A stretch of 64,000 bases of DNA from Hydractinia symbiolongicarpus. Its lineage: Eukaryota; Cnidaria; Hydrozoa; Anthoathecata; Hydractiniidae. The stretch lies in assembly GCF_029227915.1 (NCBI RefSeq), contig NC_079878.1, positions 8,556,001 to 8,620,000 on the forward strand, given 5' to 3'. Below are positions 46,260 to 57,680 of the stretch, piece after piece. Each line of letters begins with the position of its first letter. The stretch's first letter is position 1. Below the pieces are notes generated by a model. It had not been told where the DNA came from and did not search any database. It saw only the letters and a list, made by a program, of their open reading frames with translations. The position numbers and the translations under genes were made by a program.

Positions 46260-49200
46260 ATGACAGATAATAGAACGTAATAAAATACCCCAATTTTGTG
46301 TTTATCTTGTTGTCTCCAGGGGATCTCCAGGTCGCAAGAAAATTAAACGAGCGGAAATTGAAAAAGCTAGAGATTTTGCTGATGCATGCAAAAAACAGAC
46401 CATTGTATTTTCTCATAGTTGATTGGATAAAAAAACAAAAGATTCTGGCGATGAATTTCTGAACGCGTGATCCAGGCAAGGATACACAGACCCGAGAGAT
46501 CAGGTTTTTAGCTACGACAAAGAAAAAACGCGTGTGATACTAGAAACTGGTTACCAAGTTAATGAAAGGGAAAAAATTAACATGTTTTTAAAATTTAATT
46601 TCACACTAAAAATAAGAGGGAATTTTGACCTTTGCACTAAAATAAATAACAACATTTTTTATTAAGTTTTATTTTTTATTAAGTGTTATTTTATTTTTTC
46701 TTATCACTCTTTTCTTACATCGACTTTCCTTATTTGTTACTTATTTTACTTTGTTTATGAAAAATATATGGAAAACGCGAACAAGCACATGGACGATAAA
46801 GATGATGAAGATCCTTTTTTTAGAATTAAGTTTGTAAACAAAGCTATTCTATCTTTTATCATAGATCACTTAAAAAAAAATAAAAAGAATATAAAGAAAA
46901 CATGATTAGTGATAACAGCAGTGTCGCACTAAAAATTAGAGGAAATAAATTGAGATATTCAAAAAGGCCATTCACATTAATTGGAGGACACATTAAATTA
47001 GAAGAATTGACAAAAGCATAAAGCATGTAAAACATCCCTTACCTAGACATTGTTGTCAAAAATATAGTTATTTTATTAACCTCGCACCCAGGACATCTTT
47101 AATCCTTTCTAAACACGGCACGGCGATGGAAGCACGCAACCCTGGAAATTATTGCAATGGAGGACGGAATTTCAAAGTTCGCAACCACAATTCGTTTCTA
47201 TGTACATAACACGCTTCCCGAACTTGTCAACATTTCCTTTTCAATGTTTACAGTGGACTTAGGACATAGGATCTTAATTTATTTGGTTAGTTCAAAAATC
47301 TAAAACGGTACTATTTTATCTGACTCAACTGCAGCTGTGGAGAAGGTTGTTCCACCTTTGGGCAAGTTAGTTCGCTTTTAAAATTGTTACTCGGCCTAAA
47401 ACTTTGCCAAAGTAAAAACTTTGCAGCACACCGGCTGCAGAGTAATGGCAAAAACGTCTTTTGCAAAAATATTATGTCCAGAGTTGACGATGCCTTTAAG
47501 ATACGGTTGCTTTTCTGTAGGATTGTTAATCCTCCACTTCACTAACTGTTTTTATATATACTGGAAAACACGCTTGTTAACTTGTTTTTTTGCCTTGATA
47601 AATATTTGCTGTGCAACCTCGTGTTGCCAGGACTTTTTTTGTAATATAGATATCACAGGGCAAAAAGATTCTATGAACCAGGCTGAGGTTGTGGAAACTC
47701 AAAGTTGGTAGATTTATGTGATGTTTTATTCGACATCTCAGTACAGGTGTTTATTATGCTTTATTATGTTTTACCCATATTAATCTTTGTTCGAGAATTT
47801 CTTTTAATTCTTCAGTGATCTAAGGTGTACATGCTGTATACGAATGTGGGGGGGGGGGGGGGGTCGATCTTCCTATTGAAGCGCTTTATTGCAAACGAAA
47901 AAAAAACTTGTACGAATGTACGCAATTTCTTACACAAATACCGAATGTTTTTTAATCAGAACGATTTTAAACATATACGCCTACAAATAGGTTAATAACT
48001 TGGTGGATATAAACCAAATACTTAGCTACAAATACCTTATTGTTTATCTGAAACTTTTAATGAACGTATATTGAACGCTACTGATTATCCCTTCTTTATA
48101 TACGCTGTATAATAATTTGATTTCTAAGTTTTTCAGGTGAATTTTAAAACAATTGGGAGATCGGGTTTGGCGCGTGTCAAACTTTTGCCTCATGATTCCT
48201 TTTGATAACAGAGTTAGGCTGTAAATCCAATTATTACCTCACAGGACGTTATACTTTACCGAGTACAGTGATTTCAATGAATTAAGGGGTAGTTTCGAGT
48301 AATTGCTAACATCAAAATTCCAGGAGGGATAGGATCTAAATTTTGTCACACTGTTGTCTAATAGATAAATCTGGGAACTGACTTTCAGAGTTGTACAACA
48401 TAACAGAAGAAAGTTATTATAAGAGGTAGCCTCCCCCTATCCTGGACCGAATAAGTTAAACAGTACTCTGTTGAAAAAAAACTTGTCTCATTTGATAATC
48501 GAACAACGTGCGACGCTGATTACCATGATCTTAATACAACCCATAACTTGATACATCAAATGCATTGACGGTGAAACCTGTTATTATTTTTACCAACTAG
48601 TTTAAAAAGGTGAATCACATAAATAATGCGAGAATCAATCAATACTTGTTAAGATTCTCAAAAGTTGACAATCCTGAACGTAAATATTAAGTTTTTTTTG
48701 TCATTTTTTAAATCTAAGCGTAAACCAGTAAATTGTTTTCGCGCACAAGAAGGACAGGCATACAGTGTTTAAAGTTTTCTAGTCGCATTCCTAGGAAGCC
48801 TGCACTAAAAAAATAATCCAATGACGTCAGCAACAATTTAACTTTTTAAGAGTTGATCAAAAACACTAAAATCCTAAGTCATAAAGTCCAGTGTGATCAT
48901 TGAAGTCCACAGTTTGAAAGGTACGGATCTAATATAGAAATGGCCTATGCAATAACTTGTGGTAGCGAACTTCAATGTCTGTTTTGTCTTATCGTATTTT
49001 GACCAAGATCGAAGAGTCTACAATGAACAGTGAAACTAAATAAACTGTTGAAAAGCCACCAGGTTTTAATTGACACTAATCTTATATTCGTTAGTGTAAG
49101 TATTTACATTATTTTGTGATCTTATGTCAAGAAAGTCTTTTTTACCCACCGCGGGGGTTGATTCGATCGAAACTGCGGCTAATGGGTAAAGCAACGATTC

Positions 49201-49420
49201 AAATCGTTTGAATAACTCAAAACATTATTCTGTTGAATTTAAGAAATACAAAAATTTAATACAATTTCTTTACATATAAATCAATCACTAACATTGTCAA
49301 ACAAATTCTTATAATATAAACAAAAAGTATTAGATTTCATAGTGCTCTTGTGCGAATCTTGAAAAGCTTTTTGCCACTATAATTTGATATTTATCATCAG
49401 GATCGGCGAATTCCATTTTC
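46260..49420. other. Gene-free stretch with a short TE-like block
   Basis: At 46317-46460 (plus) an open stretch reads GSPGRKKIKRAEIEKARDFA, DACKKQTIVFSHS, stop, which looks protein-like but is not assignable. A poly-G run occurs at about 47848-47863. Otherwise AT-rich with no supportable gene. Confidence 0.35.
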
Positions 49421-49426
49421 TCGGCG

Positions 49427-52400
49427 TCACTTACCAGACACAGCTAAAATAATATCAATAACAATTACTTTTATTAATCCTGGCTTTGTGGTCTTGTGCA
49501 TAGAAGATGGGCCATAAATCCGGAACAACTTATGTCTAGGTAATAAAACTTGGCGTAATTGTTGAAAGTCAGAAGCAAGGTAAAAAATTAATTTGATGGT
49601 GTCGCAGGGATCACTAAAATGGACCATTTTTCTAATTGAATTTTAAATTTTTTAAGCTTCGGCTTTGATTTTCAGTAGACTTACTGAAAATGGAAAAATG
49701 TTGACATTATGTAAAAACTTTTGATGACGCTATTTCGTTCGATTATTTCCTTAACTGCAGACTGTACTTTGTCCTTATGAGACATTGTAATATTGAATTA
49801 TATAACTAATACAAAGTGGCTTCACATGCAATACTTGAAAAAGAAACTCCGAATTTTACGATATTCAAAAAGTTATAAACCATGCCAAACAAATGTTTGC
49901 TATTGAATGGAAATTGGCTTTAAAAAAAGCTACTTTTTTTTAAAAAAAGAAAAAGAAAAGAGTGATATTTTTTGAAAGAATACTTACGAATGCATTTATG
50001 AGTGCATCCACTGCAATAATCATTCACACACTGTGTTCCGACCAAACATAAGGCTCGGCTGCAAGGATCGACGCAATTGTCAGGTTTCTGGCAATCTAAG
50101 AATAATAAAAAGTGTTTAATACGCAGCTATGTGCAATATGTGGAACTTATACCATTTAACAGAATGGGCATCTTACTATTCCTGCATTGGGAGCCAGCCT
50201 TGGTGTAGAGTGATGGTTTTGGATTACAAATGTTAGGATGAATACAGCATCTGAAATAACATATTTGATAGAAGACAAGTAGTGAAGGATATGTCGAATG
50301 CTTCGAAGATGAAGATGAGGAGTGGAGATGAAATGAATATATTCTTACTTGCACGAATCTGTACAAAACCTAGTGATTCCATCTGGACAAAACTTTCCTT
50401 CACTTGAACCATCAGACTGGCATGTGTCTGGAGATGGCGGTGTTGAAGTTGGAACAGCTAGAAGAAATACGAACAATAATTATAAGCTACCAATACAATT
50501 TACTTATAAAATCTTTCATAAACAAAACGTGTTGTTACAGACTTACGGATACATTGTGCAGAGCATCCATTGCAGTAGTTGTTGACGCACTCCGTTCCAG
50601 ATTGGCATCTGGTACGTGAACATGGATCCACACAATTCTCTGGCTTTACACAAGCTAAAACACGGAGCATGTATTAGTTAACTGCTCTTTATTGTTTAGA
50701 AAAATGTATTTCGACTTACTCACCTTTACATTCTGCATTGCATCCACCACAAAAGTTTGCATGACACTTTTGACCAAAAGGACACTTCTTGAACATGCAA
50801 GGATCGGCAAAACAGTTAACAGGGTTTGGACATGGCGTTGGTTTTGTTGGCACAGGAGGTAGGGTAGGCATAGCTATTTAAAAGAGCGTAAAAATACTAA
50901 AAATTTGAGACAGGAGTTCTGTACTTCATTAAATACTATTTAAAATACGATACAATATTACCAATGCATCTTGCATTACACCCTTTGCAATAATCATCAA
51001 CACATTTTGTGCCTTCTGGACAGAGTGTTCGTGCACATGGGTTGATTAAGCAATTAACCGGTTTCTTGCAAGCTAAAATAGATGGAGCTGGTTAATATTT
51101 TCTTTTAGGATTACTGAGAACGTTTTTAGCAAAGTAAGAAAAGTAATATTATTAACCCTATTCGTCCGGGGGTTTTCGAACATACTATGACTATGGGCGA
51201 GCGGAATCTGTCCCCCTCCCCCCTCAATAACTTTTCATAGGGTTGTTTAAGCTGAATCAAACTTGGGACAATTGTGGTACATCGTAAAAGGAACAAAACG
51301 GTAGCAATAAATTTTTTCTTGTGTCAGCACATTTTCTGTGACGTGATCCGAAGCTTGAAATTTGTTAAAGATGCCACTATCTGCTTAAAATTTAAGTACT
51401 TTTGTTCCAGAGCGAATTTTTGCATTCTGTTCTGAAAGCTAAATAAAAGTTATTTAACATATTTTCCGGTTTTTACATGGATCCCATAAAAAGCCCGAAA
51501 GTCCGGGTTTTTGTTTAGATTTTCGGGAAAAATCCGACGAAATTGGGAAATCGGATTAATCAGTGTCCATATATACAAAATGGTTTTTCTTAATAAAATA
51601 AAGTTGTGTTGCAACTTTCAAGGTCTAAGGATAATCCTAATCCCGGACCTAATAGGGTTAAAGAACGTAAAGAAATTACAGGTTACAAATAAAAGGTTAA
51701 CTGCATAAGTTCATTATCACTTACTCCTACATTCAGCGTTACACCCTCCACAATAATTAGCATGGCATTTTTGTCCCACTTGACATTTTTTCAGTGAGCA
51801 GGGATCTACTTTGCAATGAACAGGATTTGAACATGCAGTTGTAGCTGGTTTAGTTGGAAGAGCTGTAACAGAAACAAATTGTTTTTAGCGTTAAGTTTAT
51901 TTCCAATTTCCTTGACAGATATGTGTATCTCTAAACTTACGTTTGCATTCGGCATTGCAACCACCACAGAAATTTGGAACACATTTTTGACCCGAAGGAC
52001 ATTTCTTGTTGAGGCAAGGACTAACAAAACAGTTTACTGGGTTCTTGCATCCTAATTAAGCAATAACGTTATTAAATCATTCTATAGTTAAAAGGTATAC
52101 AATCTTGATGTTACGTTACATTAAAATATGTTTACCATTGACACAATCCTCGGATTTTTTAGTGTAGAATGATGGAAATGGATTACAAGTATTTTCGTGA
52201 ATGCAGCACCTAAAAGTATTAAGAAATATATCACGAACCCAGTTTTTTAACCAACTATGTAATAGATAGTTTGAAGTGTCTTAAATGTTCGCGTCTTAAG
52301 TATTAAATAACATAATCTACGTACTCGCAATTAGCACTGCAAAACTTTGTGAACGCCGCTCCACATAATTTTCCATTACTGGAACCATCTGACTTGCACT

Positions 52401-53483
52401 TTGTTGACAATGTTGGTTTCGGAGGAGCTAAAAATGCACAATTATTATACATGTAAAGAAATTTCTAGAATATTATTACAATGGAAATAAAATAGATATT
52501 ACCAGTTCTCACAGAGGCAAACGTATTTACCGTATTTTCTCCAATAAACGCTCGGGGCGTTTAAAATATTTTATGATTCTTAGGCAGTTTTCTTTAGAAA
52601 GGAGCGTCAATAAGAGCGGCGTGTTTCTTTACAAATAATAATTTTTTAGATATTTTAGATATTTTTTATAAATCCTCAATATTTACAAGATTATCTTCTT
52701 CATCAAAGTCAACTAAATTTTTTTCAATATTTGGCATCTTTAAGTTGGCAAAGGTGTTTTCTAATACCCATACTTGAGTGGAGCGTTTAATAGAGAGAGG
52801 CTTTCAAAAGAGAGGGGGCGTTCATTGGAAAAATATGGTAATTTATGCAAATACTTACGAATACATTGCGCACTGCATCCATTGCAGTTGTTTACTTGAC
52901 ATGCGTATCCACGGGGGCATGTAGTGGGAGTACATGGGTTGGTAAAGCAAGGAACAAAAAGACAAGCTAAATGGAAGAAATTAAGAAGTTATAAACAGGA
53001 AATATTTTTTTAATTTAAGAAATCATATAATAATCTTACGTTTGAGGAGCGCTTCACATACAGGCTTACAACATTTTTTCACGCATGCGTTTCCAGCAGG
53101 ACATTTGTGATCTTTGCAGACATCAAAAGGACAGCCAATCAGAGGACAAGCTAAAGAAATTGATTTAATTCCCCATTATCTAGAATTGACAAAGTTTGAG
53201 ATCTTATGTGCAATTTTATTATGTATACCTTGTGGCTTGCAGTCTTTCTCTGTTTTAGTATATAAAGCTTTAAATGGGTTGCAACCATTGTGATGAATAC
53301 AGCATCTAAAACAATTAAGCATTTACTAACCTACAAGGTTGAATTCTATTTTAACATTTTATTAATCATCACATTAGATATAACTAGTCGTTAGACCGTG
53401 GAAAAATCCACGGGTTCGCCCGTCCTTTTTATACCGCATTGCGTGCGTCTCGCTACCTGCGCAGCTAAGCTACCATTTTGCGT

Positions 53484-53515
<32 letters not shown>

Positions 53516-55211
53516 TATACGGGTATTATAATATAGATCATATATATCTAATATTTTTTTGAACAAAACACAATTAAAAACATTTAAGTCTGAAAAAGGG
53601 TGAATAGCACATCCAATTTAAATAAATACATACTTGCATTTTTTTGTACAAAACGTTGTTTGGGCTTGTAAACATATTTTATCATCAGCCGATCCGTCGC
53701 TTTTGCAGACAGGTAAGGTCGGCTTGGGTTTTGTAGGAGGAGCTATAAAATAAATTCATCAAACAGTTCTTCAGATAATATTTACACAGAAGACTTTGTT
53801 TTAACATTTAAGTTTAGAATAATTTTACACTTTTTAAACTAAAGACGAAATAAATATTTTAAATATTTTTGTTGTTGTTGTTGTTGTTGTTAACCCTAAC
53901 AATTGGCACACGCAAACGTTTAGTATAAAATTGTTTTTTGATTGGAAAAGTCAGATGGGGTATATTTCGATGACGTCATAAATGACCTTTTTTAATACAA
54001 ATTTGTTGAAAAGAATCGTTAACCATTTCCTTCTATTATGTGGAGTGAAAAGATCGATTATTAAAATTATTATAAGATCATGTGCTTTAAACAAATCGTT
54101 AAGAAGATATTAGTGTTTAAAGAATTTTTAAAGATCTCTTTCTGTCAGAAATTGCGTATCTTACAATGTGCGCAATATTAATTACAAACAAGTAGATTTT
54201 TTAGCATGATATTAATATTTGGACACACTGTAAATAAAAGATTTTAAGTGATATCATGCAGAACATGGACTTTAAAAATAACTTACGTTTTGGTCTGCAT
54301 GTTGCACCACAGTCACAAGTAGGAACGCATATCTCATTCGCTTTGTTGCATGGATTAACATTTGGTGCACATGGGAAGATCAGGCATTGTATTCGATGAT
54401 CACATGGCTTTGATACTTTTATGCCTAAAATAGAAATATGTCATTATTTACTGTTGGGCTTACAATCAAATAATATGGATTAACTGCTTCAATGTACTCT
54501 TTCACCAAAGATATTCAGTTTCAACGTGAAGGTAGAATAGAGAAGGGAGCGAACTTATCTTAGTGTGCATTAAAATTTATTTCGAATTGCTATTGTTTCT
54601 AATTGTTTTATATACGTAATTATTAAAGAGTAAAGTTGATAACAACAAAGATGGCGCATATCGTCGAAATTTATGACGATCTTTCACTGCGCAACCTTCG
54701 AATTGCGATAGCATTTCTTTTTCTTAGTCACGTCTGGTAAGTCATGAAGCTATAAAAAGGTGCGCGAAAGCAGTTCTATTCTGGCTAGCTTTTTTAACAG
54801 CGTTGGATGCGGCAGAGAATTCTACCCAGGAAACTTCCAAAAAAGTCTAATTTTTTAGCAAAATATATGCTCCACACAATCTTTCAAATTCAACATAATT
54901 AAACCTAAGTTCATATTAACACAAAAGAAGGGAAAATCGGTCAATAAAAAGAATTATTGCTTCAATGAAGGTAAAAGTATATATTATTTTTTATTTCTAA
55001 TTAATTCCTAACGGAAAAATCAATATCATTTTACATAAAACACTGAGTAAATAGTGCAGCTGTTTGAGCAGCTAAAAAGGGTTACTACCACCTTAATTTA
55101 AGAGCCAAGTTGTTTTTTGTATTTCTTAGATATTGTGTAAAACTTACCTGTAAAACTTGCAACGGAAGAAAAACATAAAAAAACATTGAATAAAAACATT
55201 TGTTTCTTCAT
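49427..55211 (-). CDS. Secreted modular cysteine-rich protein, 17 exons
   Basis: Exons (minus): 55211-55148, 54424-54287, 53742-53634, 53305-53229, 53150-53040, 52966-52859, 52427-52325, 52209-52136, 52051-51941, 51862-51725, 51072-50962, 50873-50724, 50654-50547, 50457-50349, 50250-50177, 50095-49988, 49443-49427. They total 1710 nt, 569 residues, all GT-AG with consistent phases. Signal peptide MKKQMFLFNVFLCFSSVAS. Three module types: (a) Pro/Thr linker plus CKSDGS...FC..C (exons 3, 7, 14); (b) CCIHxNxCNPxxSxYTK (exons 4, 8, 15), always following (a); (c) NPVNC..DPC..CP-G-KC..NYCGGCNAEC (exons 6, 9-13, 16; variants in 2 and 5). Module (c) resembles DPC/YCGGCxA repeats of animal extracellular proteins. 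Probable matrix or secreted structural protein; whole protein not recognised. The 17-nt last exon (VSGK-stop) is the least certain. Confidence 0.82.
51152..51661 (+). mobile_element. piggyBac-like MITE in intron 10
   Basis: A 510-bp element with complementary ends, TTAACCCTATTCGTCCGGGG on the left and TCCCGGACCTAATAGGGTTA-A on the right, bounded by TTAA on both sides as in piggyBac insertions. No ORF of note. It is the best preserved copy of the family seen at 13627, 15604 and 36855. Confidence 0.75.
52527..52841 (+). mobile_element. MITE in intron 6 (TTACCGTATTTTCTCC ends)
   Basis: 315 bp with imperfect inverted termini: TTACCGTATTTTCTCCAATA on the left against the complement of TTGGAAAAATATGGTAA on the right, each followed by ACGC-type sequence. 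It lies only 11 bp past the splice donor of exon 6. Confidence 0.65.
53383..53537 (-). mobile_element. Mini-Helitron, 155 bp, in intron 3
   Basis: Minus-strand start TCTATATTATAATACCCG preceded by A; a (GTCTGTCC)-rich core; a 7-bp CCGTGGA/TCCACGG hairpin (53396-53413); CTAGT terminus followed by T. It meets the Helitron rules for both ends and the A-T insertion site, with no coding capacity. Confidence 0.8.
53871..53891 (+). repeat. Short (GTT)7 run beside a TTAACCCTAA motif
   Basis: Seven GTT units in intron 2 of the cysteine-rich gene, followed by TTAACCCTAACAATTGG, which may be a decayed piggyBac-like MITE end. Confidence 0.5.
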
Positions 55212-56165
55212 TTTAACCTTCTTCTCCAGCGTGAATCAAAGCACAATTTAGATCGTGAACTATTCTCACATCGCTTTAAGTACATTAATTATTGACAAAA
55301 ATGTGTCTTAATTAACCATTAGGGAGATTCATTAAATTTTAAATGAAGTTAATTAGCATATGAATAATTTGCCCACGCGAAATTATGTGCTGAATAAGTT
55401 TGTCATTATATAAAAATGTATTCATCAAATTGCTCTGTTGGGACGCTGGCGTTGAGATACAGTTTCAGTGGGACATTAACGCTAAGCTTACTTAGAATTC
55501 TAAATTTACCCGCTCCGCACCTGTATATAATAACTGTTGATAAACCAATACCGATATTAACTATATTAACAAATCTAGTTATTATCCGGTGGGGTGTATT
55601 AAGGATATATTGAAATAGAATGTGTTAATATTGAGAAAAGGTGCGTTACACAACTGTGCTTGACATTATTTCCGTGGTTGGATACTGTTTTGAAATGAAT
55701 GGTTCAAAAACATAATACGCGAAAGTTTAAATTGGATTTAGCGAACTTTAAACTAAGACTCTCTTTTTACTGTTAGTGGCAGTGGCAAAGAAATAGTATT
55801 TGGGGAGAAAGATATTTTTTTCTTTTTTATATTTCATTAGCAACGTTATCGTAAAAAATCAAATATAAATACAATTTAATGTTACAACTTTGGATAACAT
55901 TTGTAAATATTATGCGCAAAAGTATCTAATATCTAAGCAATTAGTCAAATTATACTACAACTAACGACTTAAGAAAAGCGTTGTTCTTTCACAAGTTCAT
56001 CCGTAATACGTGTGTAGACACCACATATTAATATTTGCATTGGCAGCAACACACAAAATGCATGCGTGGCTGTAAGAATTACAAGATTGAATGAAGGGGT
56101 GTTTTAGCCGTACTGTCAAAAACAAAATAACGTATGCAAAAACCTACTGCGTGCCAGCGCACACA
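55212..56165. other. Intergenic, 5' of the cysteine-rich gene
   Basis: Presumed promoter region. A symmetric TTATATAA at 55408-55414 lies about 200 bp upstream of the ATG and could serve as a TATA element. No gene seen. Confidence 0.35.
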
Positions 56166-56169
56166 TTCG

Positions 56170-56414
<245 letters not shown>

Positions 56415-56419
56415 AAATT

Positions 56420-57580
56420 GAGCAGGTCTCAGCACAAATGTTATTACTGTTAAACTTTAGTCTGAATTCTTTAAAGGCCTTTTGCTTCAAAAAGAATAGT
56501 AATGTGTTTCATACGGTATTTTTTTTTCCCTTGGGTTTGACATACCTTAGGATCTGTTACAATTGACACACCCAAATGGAAACGTATTATGCTGAATGTT
56601 TTTTTCTGCTGAACAAACGCACTAATACACAGACCTAAGCGTCTGGTCCTTCTTGTTCCTAAAATAAGTTTTTAAGTAGATGTCGTTCCGTTGTTAATTA
56701 AATGTCTTAATACGTTACACGCAATTGATTTTAATGTACGTAATAAGATGTACCTGCTGCGTTGAAGTTCTTATTGTAACCCAAGATTGTAGATGTCTAT
56801 AAGACTTTTGTGTAAATAAGTATGGAGAAATTTCACTGCTCCGCGCTAAAATGTGGCAGTAACCTTTTTTAAAAAAAGAGAGGATGCTGGAAACATGTGT
56901 ATACCAATATATGTATATAGATGGTATTACTATTTCGAAGAGAAACCACGTAAAATTCAATGATGAAGTCACCACGACATCTGTTAGATACCCATGAAGG
57001 TGAATGTTTCTATTGTTGCTTTATGCGAGTGTATCCATGCAAGTTGTTCGCAAGCTCTCGGTCACATCTTTCTTATTGTTAAGTACAACGAATAGTTTCA
57101 CCAATAAACAAGGGAGGAAGTATTTTTACTAACAATACTACCAACTCTTAACGCACGGGAAGTTTCTTCAGAAAGAACCAAAGAAGAATTTTTCCTCTCA
57201 TTGTCTCTAATATTGTAACGGTTTCGCAAATAAAGCCATGCACCATTTGGATGCTGGAGGGAAACTCAAAAATATCGCATTAAATTCACCCTTTCTACTA
57301 TGAAACCACTGCATGAGAAGTGTTTGGTGAATCATTTATACCTCCGGTTCCCTTTAAGTTTTATTTCATTTGAGGAAGCCTATTAGAAGTTTTGGAGAAA
57401 CGAATCAGCCTCTTTATAGACTATATATTATTGTAGCAAAGTAGTTTTTGATGTCCATGCTAAATGCTAAAGTCGAGATTCTCTTTTCGTATTGCTGCAA
57501 TGTCTCAACGTCTCTGTAAAAACTAAGTACCATCCCATTTTATCTTCTTTTATTCAAACAAAATAATAAGAGAAATATTA
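56420..57580. other. Intergenic, no gene seen
   Basis: AT-rich spacer between the GTT array and the 3' end of the methyltransferase gene. No domain-bearing ORF. Confidence 0.4.
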
Positions 57581-57584
57581 ATTT

Positions 57585-57590
57585 TTTATT
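57585..57590 (-). terminator. Poly(A) signal of the methyltransferase gene
   Basis: AATAAA on the minus strand about 90 bp after the stop codon at 57681. Confidence 0.5.
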
Positions 57591-57680
57591 TTTGTATTTG
57601 TATAATAGAACAAAAAAATACATTATCAAAATCCCAGGGAAAATATAACATTTATAAAAATCTAGGAAAATGTGTTGTCA

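Noticed and set aside
47421-47711. 96-codon ORF rich in Cys and Phe
   Set aside because: No signal peptide, repeats, domain or splice context; likely chance.
54650-54765. Plus-strand ORF starting ATGGCGCATATCG inside an intron
   Set aside because: Short, no domain, antisense to the cysteine-rich gene; nothing supports expression.
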